A stretch of DNA of 48,140 bases from Trachelipus rathkii (GCA_015478945.1 JABUQX010014873.1:1-48140); one strand, 5' to 3'; counted from the stretch's first letter, positions 23,391 to 36,939 are shown. The notes: generated from the letters alone by a model not told the origin. Translations and numbers: made by a program.

Positions 23391-25240
23391 TATGAGAGAA
23401 AGGATATCGGATAAGAAGAATATGGATATAAAATTACTTGAATAAAAAGGGTATTTCGAAAAGTTTATTGTTTAAGAAGGGTATTTCAAAATAAAAATTC
23501 CTGGATAAATTGATTATTTTATATGTTTTAGTTTTTTTTCTTTGAGGCGAGGTTGGGTATTGTAGAAGGGTTGTTGGATTTATTTATAGAAGAAATAAAT
23601 AATACTATATAAAATAAATAGTGTGTGTGTGTGGCATTTTTTCGTAGTTCATTAACTAGACGACTGATAGTCCATAGGTAATAATTTTATATTTCAAGTT
23701 TATATCTTTGATATACCTAGACTCTTTCAAGTTTTCAGAGCTCATAAATAAAGAGTAAACTTCTTTTAGTATTTCAAATCATAGAGGAATATACACCAGT
23801 GTGAGGTATTGGTATATAAACGGTCAAACTGAGAGAAATATCTAGTACTCCATATAAACACAGTTATCAGGTGGTTAGGTAGTGATAAATGGACTCATGA
23901 TAGTTCCAAGGACATACTGAGTAAAGTATGAAAAGAGTATTTTTTAGAAACGTTCCTAAAATGGAAATCCCAAAAGTATGTTGAAAAGATACGAAAGTTT
24001 CACAGTCTAAATTTAGGGGAGCATAACCTCCATTTGAATTTTATCAATACTACGGCAGTATAACCTAAACCATACATATATTACTGAGAGAAATAATAAC
24101 TTTATCGTTATATGTTGACTTCTAATAATATTATCAAATATTAGGAAATCTTGTTGCTCGATCTTGAGCCTTAGACGAGAGAAATTATTTGACGCCATTG
24201 AGCCGCCACTTCAACTGTTCTGAATATATTACATTACTCAACTACCGATTGTATGAATGACGTACTCACCTGAGTATGATTATGCTAATTTAATAATAAC
24301 TCAATAACTCACCAAAATCAGTTATTATACATAAATTTCAAGTTTCATCTTTTTTTTGCTAATTGAAGTATGATAGTTACATATATAGGCATATTACTGA
24401 AAATTACTATATGTAGGCATTAAAGGTGGTGTAATGTATGATTAAAATGTCTTTATAAAACTATTTTTATTTTGATTATAATATAGGGGATAAAACAATT
24501 TTAAATTTAATGTATTTCAAGAATATATACGTGTCAGTAGTAAGCTTCTAAATTAATTTATAAAAGAGGAGCCCGATTAAAATTAATATATGTGATTAAC
24601 ATTATTTCTATTTTCACACCCATGGCCTATATATATAAATTTATTTTTCATACTAGAAGTCAAAAATAATCAATAACAAATACACTTACTCACTATACTT
24701 ATTGCAGTGGAATGCACTCAATTAATATCCTAATAACCTTCGAATTAAAATTCATCAATAGATGGCGTTACCTTGAAGATTAATTCTTGTGGTAGGAATT
24801 GATATATATATAACATCTTTCTTTTGATCTTTCCTATAAGAGAACGATATCTATTATTTTTTTTATTTTTCTATAGTCCAAAACGATTTTAGTGGATTTA
24901 TTAGTCGGTATAAATATTAATTTATAAATATTTATAGGTAGACTTAGGACTGAAATTTTCGCATGGAAATGCGACTGTGGAAGGAGGAGATAATCAGGCG
25001 TTTCTTCTATAATAAATATTTAATGCAAAATAACTGAATGAATATAAATGAATATAAATGAACATATACTATAATATAGAGTTACTGATTTCTATCAACA
25101 GAACAGTATGATACCATATAATATACATATTGAACATAAATTTATATATATATATATATAACGATTATATCAATATTCTGATAAGTTATTACAATAAAAA
25201 TTATATTGTACTACTTCATATAATATATATATATAACAAA
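23390..25240. other. AT-rich stretch with no recognised gene
   Basis: Contains a short GT tract at 23622-23632 and a TA tract at 25143-25160. No coding, RNA or transposon signature was recognised on either strand. Confidence 0.5.
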
Positions 25241-25245
25241 TATGT

Positions 25246-25460
25246 AAGAGAGAAAGATAGAATATGAGACAAAGAGTAGAGTAAAGAAGAGAGAGAGACG
25301 TGGACCAGCAGAACGAGAGCACATGAAGAGAGAGGGAAGAGAATAAGGCGAGAAAGAGGAAGAGGAAAAGAGAGAGTACGAGTTCAAAGAGGGACGACAA
25401 AACGCAGCAAACTCGAAAAGAAGAGAAAGAGAGAGAGAAGAGAGTAAGAAGAATTTTAGG
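25246..25460. repeat. Interrupted GA-rich repeat
   Basis: Purine-rich + strand with GAGAGA and AAGAGA runs. It produces a 163-codon Ser/Leu/Phe-rich minus-strand frame (25170-25661) that I attribute to repeat composition, because no recognisable domain appears in its non-repeat part either. Confidence 0.8.
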
Positions 25461-26559
25461 TTGATAAGAAAGAAAAGAGAATGTACGGGGGATAATCAGA
25501 GGAATCCAGTGAAAGTAAGAGTTCAACAGTTTGGAGAAGAGCATGAAGAAATTTAGTTTAACATGTAACAGTTTTCGACCTTGAAACGAAAAGAGTCTTC
25601 TGTTCTCTGAGGGACAGTGCGCATTCTCAGTATTTTTTCGAGTGCAGTTGCACAGATGCAAGAGATGAAAAGATAATTTAGATCTTGAGCACTAGGCTCC
25701 CTATATATTATTATATCACACATACCAGTTAAAGTCTCTAGGTACTATTTGTTGACCACATAGCTTAAGAGAGTATTTAATCTTAAGACAGGGTAGCAAC
25801 AACGGAAGGCAAATTTCCAATGAATTTAGTTATTATAATTGCAAGTATTTTAAATGTGGTGTGCTTTAAATTTATCTTTATAAATTGATTAATCCTATTT
25901 TTCACTTAAAATAAAATTGTAATAGTTTAGTTATCTTTACCATTTAATTTTAATTTTATCAAAAAGACTGCAAAATATTGGGTAGGAGCTGCCTAATCAG
26001 CTAGCCTATTTTATACCTGGGACAGCGTTATTATGCCTCCTGAATCAAGTATTATAATATATATACTAGATCTATAAATTAATGTATAGCGAAGACTTTT
26101 AGTAATTTATTTTTTATTATATTTTAAGGGGCACAAATCATTATCATCCTCGAAAATTGACTATTATATTGAGGGGTAAAAATCTCTGTAAAAATGAAAA
26201 AAAAACAATGCTCTTTGGTGAGATACCAATACGTGAGTAAAAGAACTCAGGTATATACTATAACTATAACATCATAGTACTGAGTATATACCTATATATG
26301 TACAATTTTATATTAATAATATATATATATATATATTATTATAAATGAATTGTATTTAAGTACATTTTATGTATTTCGTAATTTATTATATAAATAAATT
26401 TGAAAAAGAAAAATATTTAGTATTTAGTATTTAAATACATTTTTTACCTGAATTTAGCATTTAAATACTTAAAATGTATTTAGTGTTCAGCTCTGATATA
26501 TTTCTGTATATATACCCTGAATATATATTATATATAATATATATATACGTATATATATA

Positions 26560-26590
<31 letters not shown>

Positions 26591-26749
26591 GTATAATATA
26601 TTATATATATATATAATATATAATATATAATAAATATATATAGTATATATATATATAATATATATATATATTATATATAAGTTATAGAGGGGGTAAGTAT
26701 TATAACTGAGAGCTTATTGCATTAAAAAAAATATATAAAAAAAAAAAAA

Positions 26750-26787
<38 letters not shown>

Positions 26788-27170
26788 TGTATATTAGAAA
26801 ATAATTTTTTGGAAAAAGTGAAAATAAATGAGATTTTTTTTCTACTTTTTTCCGAGATGAGCAGAATGATTTTGACGACGTATACAGTCCGGTGGTGAAT
26901 GCATTCTTTGTTTACTTAGCCAATTCTTTTTATATACCAACCATTTACAGAATGACAAGTTTTTCTCAAAGCTAAATTTTATTAATATAATTCTTTAATA
27001 ATTTGCTATTATTCACGTGAAATAAACATTTTTTAAGAGAAAATTATAAAAAAAAATGACTGGCTGCACAAATTAAATTAGCAAAAATACTAAATCAAGA
27101 AATAGTTCTATTAAATATGTACATCTTTTTAATGTTTAGAACTTTTAAACGCAAAAATCGTTGAATTTCA
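25460..27170. other. AT-rich stretch dominated by TA repeats
   Basis: Long interrupted TA tracts occur at 26320-26340, 26520-26685 and 26745-26790, with TTTAGTATTTAAATAC-type words at 26410-26490. No gene was seen. Confidence 0.6.
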
Positions 27171-27177
27171 ATCAGAT

Positions 27178-27225
27178 AAAAAAAAAAAAAAAAAAAAAAA
27201 AAAAACACAAAAAAAAAAAAAAAAA
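27178..27225. repeat. Long poly(A) tract
   Basis: A run of 28 A's, a CAC interruption, then 17 more A's. It could be a retroposon tail on the + strand, but the preceding few hundred bases match none of the repeats recognised in this window, so the source is unknown. Confidence 0.9.
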
Positions 27226-29160
27226 TTACACACTTGTCAATTTCAAAACGAGAGACAGAATACTAAGGTTTGAGAAATACAGAGTAACATTGTCCTATGG
27301 CGGAGGATTTGTGGTTCAGGAATGAATCAGAATATTTCCTTGGAATTTGTCACGGCACAAGGAGAAGAAGTCAGTGGAAATCAATTATTCATATAGATAA
27401 ATATTTTTCAGTGTCGAACCAACATTCTGCATTTGCAAGTAAGTATATTATCTAAATCGTTTGTAAAATCATTTCGGAATAAAATTTATATTTAATAACA
27501 CGACAAATATCTGAAAATATTGAGTAAAAAAACTATAAGGACTTTTATTTCAAAATAAATAGATAAATACAAGAGAAATTACACTACTATATTAAACAAA
27601 ACAAATAATATAACTCTCAGATAAAAATCACGTAATCTATTTTACAGACGTGATATCAGACAAAAATTTGCTGGTTTGACTATTCGTATTGTAATAATCC
27701 AATATTTAATTTGAGAACTATTTGAATAATTAGCACAAGAATATGTTTTAACCTACATTATATGAAAGTAAAATATGCTAATTAGCCTTATCATTATGTA
27801 GAGGTACGTATATCTTTTAAAAAAACGAAAATAATCAATATTATGACGATATCACCTCACATTATATAAAATAAATATTAATAAAAAATTTATCAAAATA
27901 TTATCAAGAATATAATATAATAAAATCTAAAAAGATAATTTATGTATATTTATATGCAATTAAATTAATTTTAAGTATTATTAATATATTAGTTTTATTA
28001 TTTGATAATGTTTTAAAATAAAATATTAAACACATCTATTTAATTAATATAATTATAAGTATATATATATAATTATAAGATAAGGAAGGAAATAGGTGGC
28101 TTCATGGAGTAAAGGGTATATATAGAGGAATATTATGCATAATACTAGACTTATCTTGAGATAATATTTAACAAATTAATGTGTTAACAATAGTATTAAG
28201 ATAGTAAATTTCTTATGAACACAAACACACTACAAATACTAACACACACACACAACACACACACACACCAGCGGACACATAACGATCACTATCACCACAA
28301 CACATCATAGAGGGGAGTGTTCCTGCATATATAGGGGCCAATGATGTAGGACATACTTATGAGGTATAGTGTAGCGGCGTAGTGAGGAGTAAATTTAGAG
28401 AGTCTATATAGTTTGTATAATCTATATAAATTTTTATATATATAATATATATGGTAAGCAGTTTTTTGGTGGTGAATACTATACTGAATTTAATATGCTT
28501 ACTCATATCGAGTAGGCGAGGGTTCATAATTTTGAGTATCATTTCATCATTTACTATTTTATAATATATATCTATATCTATCTATCTATGCTATAGAGTG
28601 AGATTTATTAGATAGTTATATCCTCTATATGAGTATGAGGATATAATATTATTTAGGGGGGAGGGGTGATCGAGATACGTTATTATATTAGATAAATTGT
28701 TATTGAGGGATATATAATGCTCGTTTTTAGTAAAAGGTAAAAACTATATATGTGATTTTAAGTATGTTTGTGTATATGGATATGTGTAATAAGCCATCTA
28801 TAGACCTTAAATTGGGTAAGGGTATGAGTTGGAGGTAGTAGGGAAATAATGTTGTAAAAATGTTGTTGCACAATTATAATAGAATTTAGTACTGGTGGAG
28901 TAGAGGGTATCTGGTATAGGATGGAGTATATAATTTTAGGTATTGTAAACATTATAGGTATTAGGTACGTATTGGATATATATAATATAATTTTATTTTA
29001 GATTACTCCTAACTATCATAATCTATAGTATATAATAATTCTACCTATGATACTAGTGGTGTAGTAATATTAGTAAGAATGAGTAATGTTAAGTAGTATA
29101 TCATCTATACGTCATTAGGGTATATATAGTTAAAATGTATGAGAGTTGTATATATTTAAT
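27226..29160. other. AT-rich stretch with no recognised gene
   Basis: Holds a CA microsatellite at about 28236-28270 and several short TA tracts. The minus-strand frames near 28357-28542 and 28758-28952 have no motif. Confidence 0.5.
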
Positions 29161-29880
29161 ACTATACTTAGCTGATGGTAGTTATTTTTACGAGGGTGAC
29201 GCTAGGGCGAGCAACTTATTTTAATACTTTAAACAACATTATATAGTCTAAAGAGATCTGTACAAAGATTGGAGAAACTTAGTGGCATAGGCTCGCGAAA
29301 AGCGACAAATGTTTTCAAAAAATTAGTCCACGAGTGCGGTCATATTTTGGCGCGTTCATAAGCTATGTGAATTAAATTTTTTTTTGTAGAAATTAGAGCT
29401 GATCGCAGGCGAGGTCTGCCTCGCTTTGGTGCGATACTCAAGACATCATCAGGAGTCCTTGACTGAACAGGAACTTTTATCACGGGTCCTGCTAAGTTAG
29501 TCTGGTTAGTATTGGAGAAGTTGTCGATTTATATCATTAACAAGGTCAGCTCAGAACTCGCTGTTATTAAGGGTGTGTTCACTTACCTTGTCACGGAAGT
29601 TTGTGTTGGGCAGAGAAACAGGTTGTAGTGAGCGAAAAGGGGCACCGGGAGTGTTGGTTATAGATTTACTCTGAGAGTGTTGCGAGAGCGCAGCTATCCA
29701 ATGGATTATGACCCTATACGTATTCTCTTCTTCTTCGAGTGTGACCTCGCGGAGTGTTATATGTATGAGGTGGGCCCTTCACTTTCTGAAGATGGAATGA
29801 AATAGCAATGGTAATTCCAAGAAATGTTGCGTCGGAAAGTATCCTTAGGTTAAGTTTCATTTGTAAACATTATGACAGGT
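29160..29880. other. Higher-complexity block of unknown origin
   Basis: About 700 bases with clearly higher GC and sequence complexity than the flanks. A polypyrimidine run ending in TTTTTTTTTGTAG (about 29379-29391) looks like a 3' splice site, and the frame after it stays open for about 34 codons. No protein family is recognisable and no matching donor could be assigned. A decayed transposon or an isolated exon are both possible. Confidence 0.3.
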
Positions 29881-29896
29881 GTATTGTGAATATATA

Positions 29897-29914
29897 TGTT
29901 TATTAATATATATA

Positions 29915-29954
<40 letters not shown>

Positions 29955-30212
29955 TATATTTATATCCATATAATTATATAAATTTATAGTATGAGTTTTA
30001 ATATTTATTAGGTAAATTAGGGAAAGTTTATGTTATCAGGAAAATAATGGGTGATGGAGTGAAGATTTGAGGATATGAGAGCGGTCTAGGTGAGGTATAG
30101 GTATATAAGGGGATTGAGGAGGATTTATAGGGTATGAAGTAATAGGCGTCATATCTTATATTCATATATATACTAAAAACTTTACTTTAGTCTTTATTGT
30201 ATAAATATATTA

Positions 30213-30260
<48 letters not shown>

Positions 30261-30490
30261 TATATATATATATATATTATATATTATAATATATATATAA
30301 ATATATAATTAATATAATATATTAATATTATAATAATTAATATATAATATAAATATATATATATAATTAATTAATTTTATAATATATATATATATTATAA
30401 TATATATAATATTAATATATATATATATATATATATTATATAATTAATATATTAATATAATATATAATAAATAATATATATATAATAATT
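29897..30490. repeat. TA microsatellites and AT-rich tract
   Basis: TA repeats at 29900-29956 and a much longer, irregular TA/TAAT tract at 30206-30490 flank a purine-rich spacer. No other signal was seen. Confidence 0.9.
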
Positions 30491-31120
30491 ACAATTATAG
30501 AGATGCTTGAAATATTTTTAAAGCTCTATAAATATATATTACTATCACTATAAATATAATTAGTGATCACTTTCTAAGACTAGTCCCAACTACACCTTTA
30601 TTTAGTGAACTTTAATGTTTACACAGAATATTGCAAATCTCGCATCATTCCATACTACATCATTTTTACCAATCATTCATCATTCAATCAACATCATCAT
30701 CAATGCTTCATTTCCTCCAGTATCTCTGGTCTTGTGTAGCATTCGTATTCATCATCATCATCCCCTCATATAATTCATATACATGTCCCACTTCTCATCA
30801 TCAAATCATCCATCCCTACCGAGTTTGAAGTAACGGGATGCCAGAGCTGTACATACAGCAAATCAAAATCATCAAAGCAAATCAAAATCGGGTTCTAAAC
30901 GCTGCTTTCTCTTTTCCCTTTTGTTTGCACTTGGATGCCATTTAGCAAGTAACGCTTGACTAAGTTACGCATACTTTAAATTTTTCCACCTCTCGTTAGC
31001 ATTTCCCCGATCTTGTCCTTGAGCACGAGATAGAGGCAATAGGACTACCAACCCGCGAGTCGCGCATTCTTCACCTTCCTGCAACATATCCAAGCACTAA
31101 CCAGCAATATGCGCCATTAA
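30490..31120. other. Low-complexity CAT-rich patch and unassigned DNA
   Basis: 30640-30810 is rich in CAT/ATC trinucleotide words (imperfect). After about 30830 the complexity rises, but no product is recognised. Confidence 0.45.
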
Positions 31121-31126
31121 TTTCGA

Positions 31127-31531
31127 ATGTACTCAGCCACACACCATCGCAATTACCCTCTGTACATCACTTTACTTTCACAATACTCAAAAGCACAAGC
31201 GTTTTTTTCGTCTCTCCCCAATCGTACTAGAATGATGGTTAGAGTTGATTTGGTCATGCGACCATCAAGTTTCCTTGTGTTAAGCGATAACAGAGTCTCT
31301 GCTCACTCAACTAGGAAAAATCCGTATAGAAAGCAAGGTATGTGTTTCAGAGCGGGCAAATATAAACACTTGGTAGTTTTTGTAAAGGGCACACGTTTGT
31401 GTACAAAAGGCGGGAAACCTTCTTCTCTCCACGGAGGTCTCCTCTCTGGGCAGCGAGGTTGTTTTCCTCGTGTTTGGGTAAGAGTTGGCTCCACAACCTG
31501 GGCTTCCCGCTGCTTTGGTAAGTTAGTTTAG
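31127..31531 (+). other. Open frame of 134 codons, not recognised
   Basis: The frame is intact for about 400 bases in a block that is more GC-rich than its surroundings. It encodes a basic protein rich in Arg, Ser and Gly, with no hydrophobic segments long enough for a membrane helix and no known motif. The overlapping minus-strand frame (31303-31494) is likely its shadow. It lies just upstream of a LINE tail in the same orientation (31720-32170), so it may be an eroded part of that element or another repeat. I do not consider it a proven gene. Confidence 0.25.
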
Positions 31532-31719
31532 CTCTATTTCAAATGAGAGTGAGCACTTAGTAGCCAGAGGACCAGCGAGGCAACATTTGGAAAACAATCC
31601 TTAGTAACTCGGAGGGTTCTGCAACAGCTACACGCATGTATACATGTGATTGGAACATCAGGCATCTAACGAGCGCGGTTTCACGGGGAACCGCGATGTC
31701 TCAGGACGTTAGGCCGTCT

Positions 31720-32170
31720 AAGTGACAACTCCTAATTGCAGTTTCTTCCTAATGAGTATTCTTAACTTAGCTGAGAGGTTGGACTCGGCAGAACTCCGTC
31801 GTGCGGTGTCACTCCAAATCGAATGCTCCCATATCTACAAGCGCGCAACCCACTATCACAACAACCTCATGCACAATCTGGCTCGCACTAAGTCTTCTTC
31901 CTTCTCTTCGTTACTTAATGCACCCTTCATCTTCCTCGTGCCCTCTTGGGCGTCGAGAGCACTATCGAGCAATCATTTCTCTTCTTCACCAGCGAGCAAA
32001 TAGTGCTTGCCTACCGAGAAACATTTCAGCACATCATCATTATTTTCTTTTGTTGAATAATCTTGGTATTATTGCTTTGTTTATATTGCCTAATCCTCTT
32101 GTGTTATTTAATCTTAGTTGTTCTTTTCAATTAGGAAGAAAGTGAGTTATAATATTTTTTTTTTTCAGCA
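31720..32170 (+). mobile_element. LINE 4: 3' end of a non-LTR retrotransposon
   Basis: Two overlapping frames together read like the C-terminus of a Jockey-like LINE RT protein: LRRAVSL, then IYKRATHYHNNLMHNL, then SSSFSSLLNAPF. These match the usual '(F/Y)(K/R)RS-HY-T--LWN-LP...S-SSFSSFK' tail. A frame then reads LGRREHYRAIISLL (about 31945 on). The segment continues into a T-rich 3' region ending near a T run at 32155-32165. No RT catalytic motif was found upstream, so this is a 5'-truncated, frameshifted copy, the usual product of incomplete reverse transcription. Confidence 0.55.
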
Positions 32171-33600
32171 TTACGCATTTAAGTCTATTTTTAAATACTC
32201 CAGCCACAAAGATTTTTACTGACCTTATGCTCAATGTCAAAATTTTTTCTGATATGACTATATCAATCACGTAATACTTGTTGGTTAAGGCAGGTCGACT
32301 GGGTGACTGCCAGAAACAAGATAACTCTCATAGCACTATTCAAGAGCAGGTACTTCATCTTTCTCATCCATCACACTTAGTACTAGTATTTCCACACGTC
32401 TTTCTTTACACTACACACACCAGATTTCGACATTAATTACCGTTCATCTATTCCCCTCATGAAAACTCCTGTTTTAGTATGTCTCTCCAAATATCGCTCT
32501 ACACTACGCACTCTGAGGTTTGTGGCCCATTAAGTGACCTTATAATAATGTTGGTTAATCAGCCTTCCCTATTATGCCCATGACATCAAGATCCTCATCA
32601 CTTTTCTTCTGGAGGATAAGTGGAAATCAGAGTTCAGGTAGGACAGGAATTCGACAAGAAACTCAGACTCCCCAATATGTCATGTAGCAGAAATCTAGAA
32701 ACAAAATATTTGATGAGAAATGATATTCAATGACCAATACATTTATCATTTTAAATTCTGAAAATTCTTTTAAATCTATCTATTGCTGAATATGAATTTT
32801 TTTGCACAAGGATGGCATGAATTCTTTTAAATTTTCTTGCCATCCGATTAGTTTTCCTTGTTCTAATATAAAATATTTTTTGACATCAGTAGTATCGAAA
32901 ACGTAATACGCCTTTTGCTCGGGTGTATCACTGTCTGTTGCGCAGCTCCGGCCCCGCTTTGGACCCTCCTTGAATTGCCAGTACACCCCCAGCAAATAAT
33001 TGAAGGATCGTAAATAGCGAAAATGTAAAAATAAGCAGCACCATGTAAACAATTGCTTGTTCACTAGGGAGTATCTATCTCTTTTTGGTTAATACTCCTT
33101 TTTTTTATTTCAAATTGGAGTCAGCATTTTCCAAATCTTCACCTTTGTACAATTCAACTAACTTTTTTATTCCCAACTTCTATTGCCCGCACAATAATAT
33201 AGTCCTTCCTATGTTACTTTGCTTCTTGAACAGAAAGAAAAGTAGCTTGATAAGATGGGGGCATAGATGCTCCAAGTCAGCTTGGCTGCTTTTTTTTTTC
33301 ATGGGAAGTACAGAAGGCATCACACTCAATAAATTGCATCAAGAGTTAGGGAGGTTTCGAACCGACATTTCAAATTCACCGTTCATGTGCCAATTCTTTG
33401 CCTTTTAAGTACCATATCTTCACATATCTCGTCTTTATTCCCCCAATTTAAATCAAATCAAAAGCACTAAAAAGGTTAATTTGCGCGAATACAACCGTAA
33501 AGCTCACCAAAAGTCCCATTCCAGCTTAGTTATTATACAAAGCTATTTCTACGCACATATCAATAATAAAATATACATGAACAATCTTAATATAGAAAAT
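32170..33600. other. Unassigned DNA between LINE 4 and the TAA array
   Basis: Mixed composition with small open frames (32780-33064 minus, 33085-33408 plus) that show no recognisable domain. A GC-richer patch at about 32930-33000 stands out but matches nothing I know. No RNA gene was seen. Confidence 0.4.
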
Positions 33601-33960
33601 TATAATACATAACTCAACTATTAATAATAATAATACAATAATAACATAATAATAAATAATAATAATATAAAATACATAATAAAAACAACAAATAATACTA
33701 ATAATAATAATATCATAATTTATATAGAAAAAGGAATGGGAAGAGAAATAATAATAAATTTAATAATTTAAATATAATTATTTTACAAATTAATTTTCCT
33801 TTGGAATAATAATCGTGATAACATGTTAACACTTCGTAGTAATAATTCAATAACTAATAATAAATGCAATAATAATAATAATAATAATACATAACAATAC
33901 AAATAAATAATTTAGGAATAATAAAATTTAATAGTTTTTATTATTAACCTCTTTTTGTTT

Positions 33961-34038
<78 letters not shown>

Positions 34039-34460
34039 GTATATATAAAAGTAATTATAACAGTATTAACTAATAATAATATAATCAATTATATAATAAT
34101 TAATAATAATAATACATAAATACATAATAAATACACTAATAATAATAAAGATAATTTTAATAATAGAATATAATTCAATACCGTACAATTTATAATTATT
34201 ATTAATTATTATTATTAATTTCTATAAAATATTAATTCTTATTAATTATCTAATTAACATTTATAATATGCATTAAATTATCTAATAGATTAATTTTTAT
34301 TCGCATTATAATACTATAATTATTAATTATTATTATTATATTATTATTATTATTATTATTATTATTTATTGTTATATTATTATTATTATCTATTATTATT
34401 ATTATCATTATTATTCATCTATTAATTATATTCACTTATTTCAATTATTATTATTTGTAT
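33600..34460. repeat. Opposed TAA and TTA trinucleotide arrays
   Basis: Imperfect (TAA)n from about 33600, with a nearly perfect core at 33963-34038, followed after about 290 bases by (TTA)n at about 34320-34420 on the same strand. Because TTA is the complement of TAA, the two halves form a large imperfect inverted repeat. There is no coding content. Confidence 0.92.
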
Positions 34461-34666
34461 TATTCTTGTATATCAATTCAGAGTTTTTCCTATAGATGTC
34501 CCTATTTGATATATATATATATATATATATTTCAGTTTCATACGGAAACATCATATTAAATATACTACTAGATAATTATATTTTGTATACATACGTAAAT
34601 CTTCGAGTGAACATCTATGTTATCGGGCTATGGTCATTATATAATATACACTATACTAATTATAAA

Positions 34667-34881
34667 GCGCAAAATATTTAGATAGAGCGGAAACGCAAAT
34701 TATTTAGATAGAGTAGCAGCACAATTTGAGCTCTGGTTTTGAGCTGTCTTTCAAAAAAGATTCTCGAGCACGAGAATGGCAAAAGCGCGCATTTGAGAAT
34801 CTTCGACGCCAAACTGCAAAAAAAGCAACGCTTTTACTAAGCGCAAATTGCCACTTATCATTTGCGCTATGCCCACCTCTG
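34667..34881 (-). mobile_element. Terminal part of a probable hAT-like non-autonomous DNA transposon
   Basis: The right edge reads ATGCCCACCTCTG (ending 34881). Its complement begins CAGAGGTGGGCAT, the form of hAT-superfamily terminal inverted repeats. The next 8 bases (TATTTATC, 34882-34889) would be one target-site duplication. AGCGCAAAT-like words recur in both orientations (34667, 34693, 34838, and inverted at about 34859), as is common in subterminal regions. A roughly 24-base direct repeat (GCGCAAAATATTTAGATAGAG at 34667, ACGCAAATTATTTAGATAGAG at 34693) lies at the left. The left TIR and the second duplication were not found, so the element is truncated or its other end is decayed. Confidence 0.4.
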
Positions 34882-35817
34882 TATTTATCTTAATTCACTA
34901 TATATATACTTATATATTATATATAAACTCATATATATAGTAATATATTTTACTACTTTAATATTCTAGTCCTTATTTATTATACTAAATAATATATATA
35001 TATAATATAATAATAATATAATATAGATTATTTACCTTATTTATACTGTATATTATATATTATATTTACTAATATATATATTATAATAATATAACTCAAC
35101 ACTCACGTACTACATATAATTATAATATTCTCTATATATATATATATACAGCGGACAAAGGCCAGAGGCTTACTAAATTCCACCGAAGCTTTGGACTTTA
35201 AATTCGACCAATGTTTTAAAGTCTGGGTAAAAGAGTTTGACAGAGAAAGGATGAGATTGTGTGAAAGAGAAGTGGCCCGAACCCTCCTCAAAGGAATATG
35301 AATGCGAAAATTCACAGAAGAACATAATCCTTATCTCGCTTACCATTTACACACACTCAAGGATATTATACTATATACTATATTAATCAACATACTACTA
35401 AAAATCACAAATTCTAATATTCCGCATATAATTATAATAATAGTTAATAGTTAATAAAGGTGCTCTTTCTTTATATACTACTCATATTATATATCATATG
35501 ATATTATATTATAGTACATACTATATATATATTATATATATATATATTAACTACCTTTTAACGTGCTTTATCTATTAGTAGCTTAATTCCATTATATATA
35601 TCATATTTATATTATATATATATATAAGACTCCAACAATCTAGCCTCAACTATATAACAGATTGGGAAAAGGGTGGGGAAAGTCGACAAGGTCGAAAAGT
35701 CCTAGACCACACCTTACTTCCATAAGAGAGCAAAATGTGCCACACACTATCACTCACTCACACACAATACACACACGACACAACCTCATCCCACCACATA
35801 TTACCAAATTTTAACTA

Positions 35818-35848
35818 CAGCACACACACACACACACACGCACACACA
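35818..35848. repeat. CA microsatellite inside LINE 3
   Basis: Short (CA)n tract with one G interruption, interrupting the RT-derived frame. CA-rich words also occur just to its left (35735-35790). Confidence 0.9.
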
Positions 35849-36939
35849 GTGGAATCTCCCATATGAGGATGCGTTCTACATACAAGGGCGAACTACACCC
35901 CTTTGCAGAACTAGGGTGACGAGAAGTTCCAGAGTCGCATCCAAACGCCAACCTTGTTAGAAAGAAGATAGGAATCCTTCTAAGGACTTCAAGAAAAGGA
36001 AATAACAAGAATATTAAGAACAAAAGGCACAGTTAGAGTTCGGTATTTTTATATGAAGATATTATAGCTTTGTCGTGAAGATTATTCAAGTATAAGATAA
36101 AGAAGCTAGAGTTATTGATAGAGGACATTAAAAACAATCATGTTTTTCAACGCTACGAGAGAGATCAGATGTTAGTAATTCGAAGGTCACATTTCTATCA
36201 TGACCTATTTGTTATTGAATGGGTTGTCGTTCAAATTAGAAGGAGTAATTAAAAGTGGAGTAATAGGGCCAACGAGTGGCATGAGAGGTAAAGTAACATT
36301 AGAGTATGAATCATATAATAATCAACCAAAATGTAAATTTTTAAATTATAGAACAGAATTCTGAGTTACAACACTATTGATAGATTTAATGGATGAATGT
36401 TGACTCTCAAAAGAACTGCAGTAATAGAAGTATACAGAGAGGAGGAGAGATACAGAAGGAGGGAAGTTTATAAATTGGAGCTTTGTAACAGTCTCTATCT
36501 AAAGACTTCGATATGTCTAGCACAACAGCAAGAGATTCACCGAAATGCGAAAGAGCAGAGGACCAAAAGCCAAAGAGATAGGAAAGATCACCAGTCGAAC
36601 GTTCCTTGCGAAAGTCATACTAGCAATCAGAGATAAGATCAGAAGACTGTAGATGTTTCTAAATTTTCCTACTAATGATACATTTTAAAACTTAAGAGTG
36701 AAAAGAAGTTAAAGCGATAGGACGATAGTTGGATGGTTGACTGGGGTTCCCTTTCTTCGTCACAAGCTGAATGAGTGCAGGTATCCAGTAGAAGGGGAAA
36801 TGATGAAGCTGATAGGCAGAGGAGAAACAAGTTTGCTATAGAATAGTGCAATCTCAGAAGTACAAGTTTTGAGGGATACTTTCATGACCATCCGCCATTT
36901 TTATGTTAAGCTCAGATAGAGCAGATACAACATCGTAAT

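Noticed and set aside
25170..25661. 163-codon minus-strand frame with hydrophobic stretches
   Set aside because: The centre is GA repeat. The non-repeat ends have no recognisable motif and no splice or transposon context.
27178..27225. Poly(A) run as the tail of a retroposed gene copy
   Set aside because: No coding or repeat similarity was recognised upstream, and no target duplication was identified by eye.
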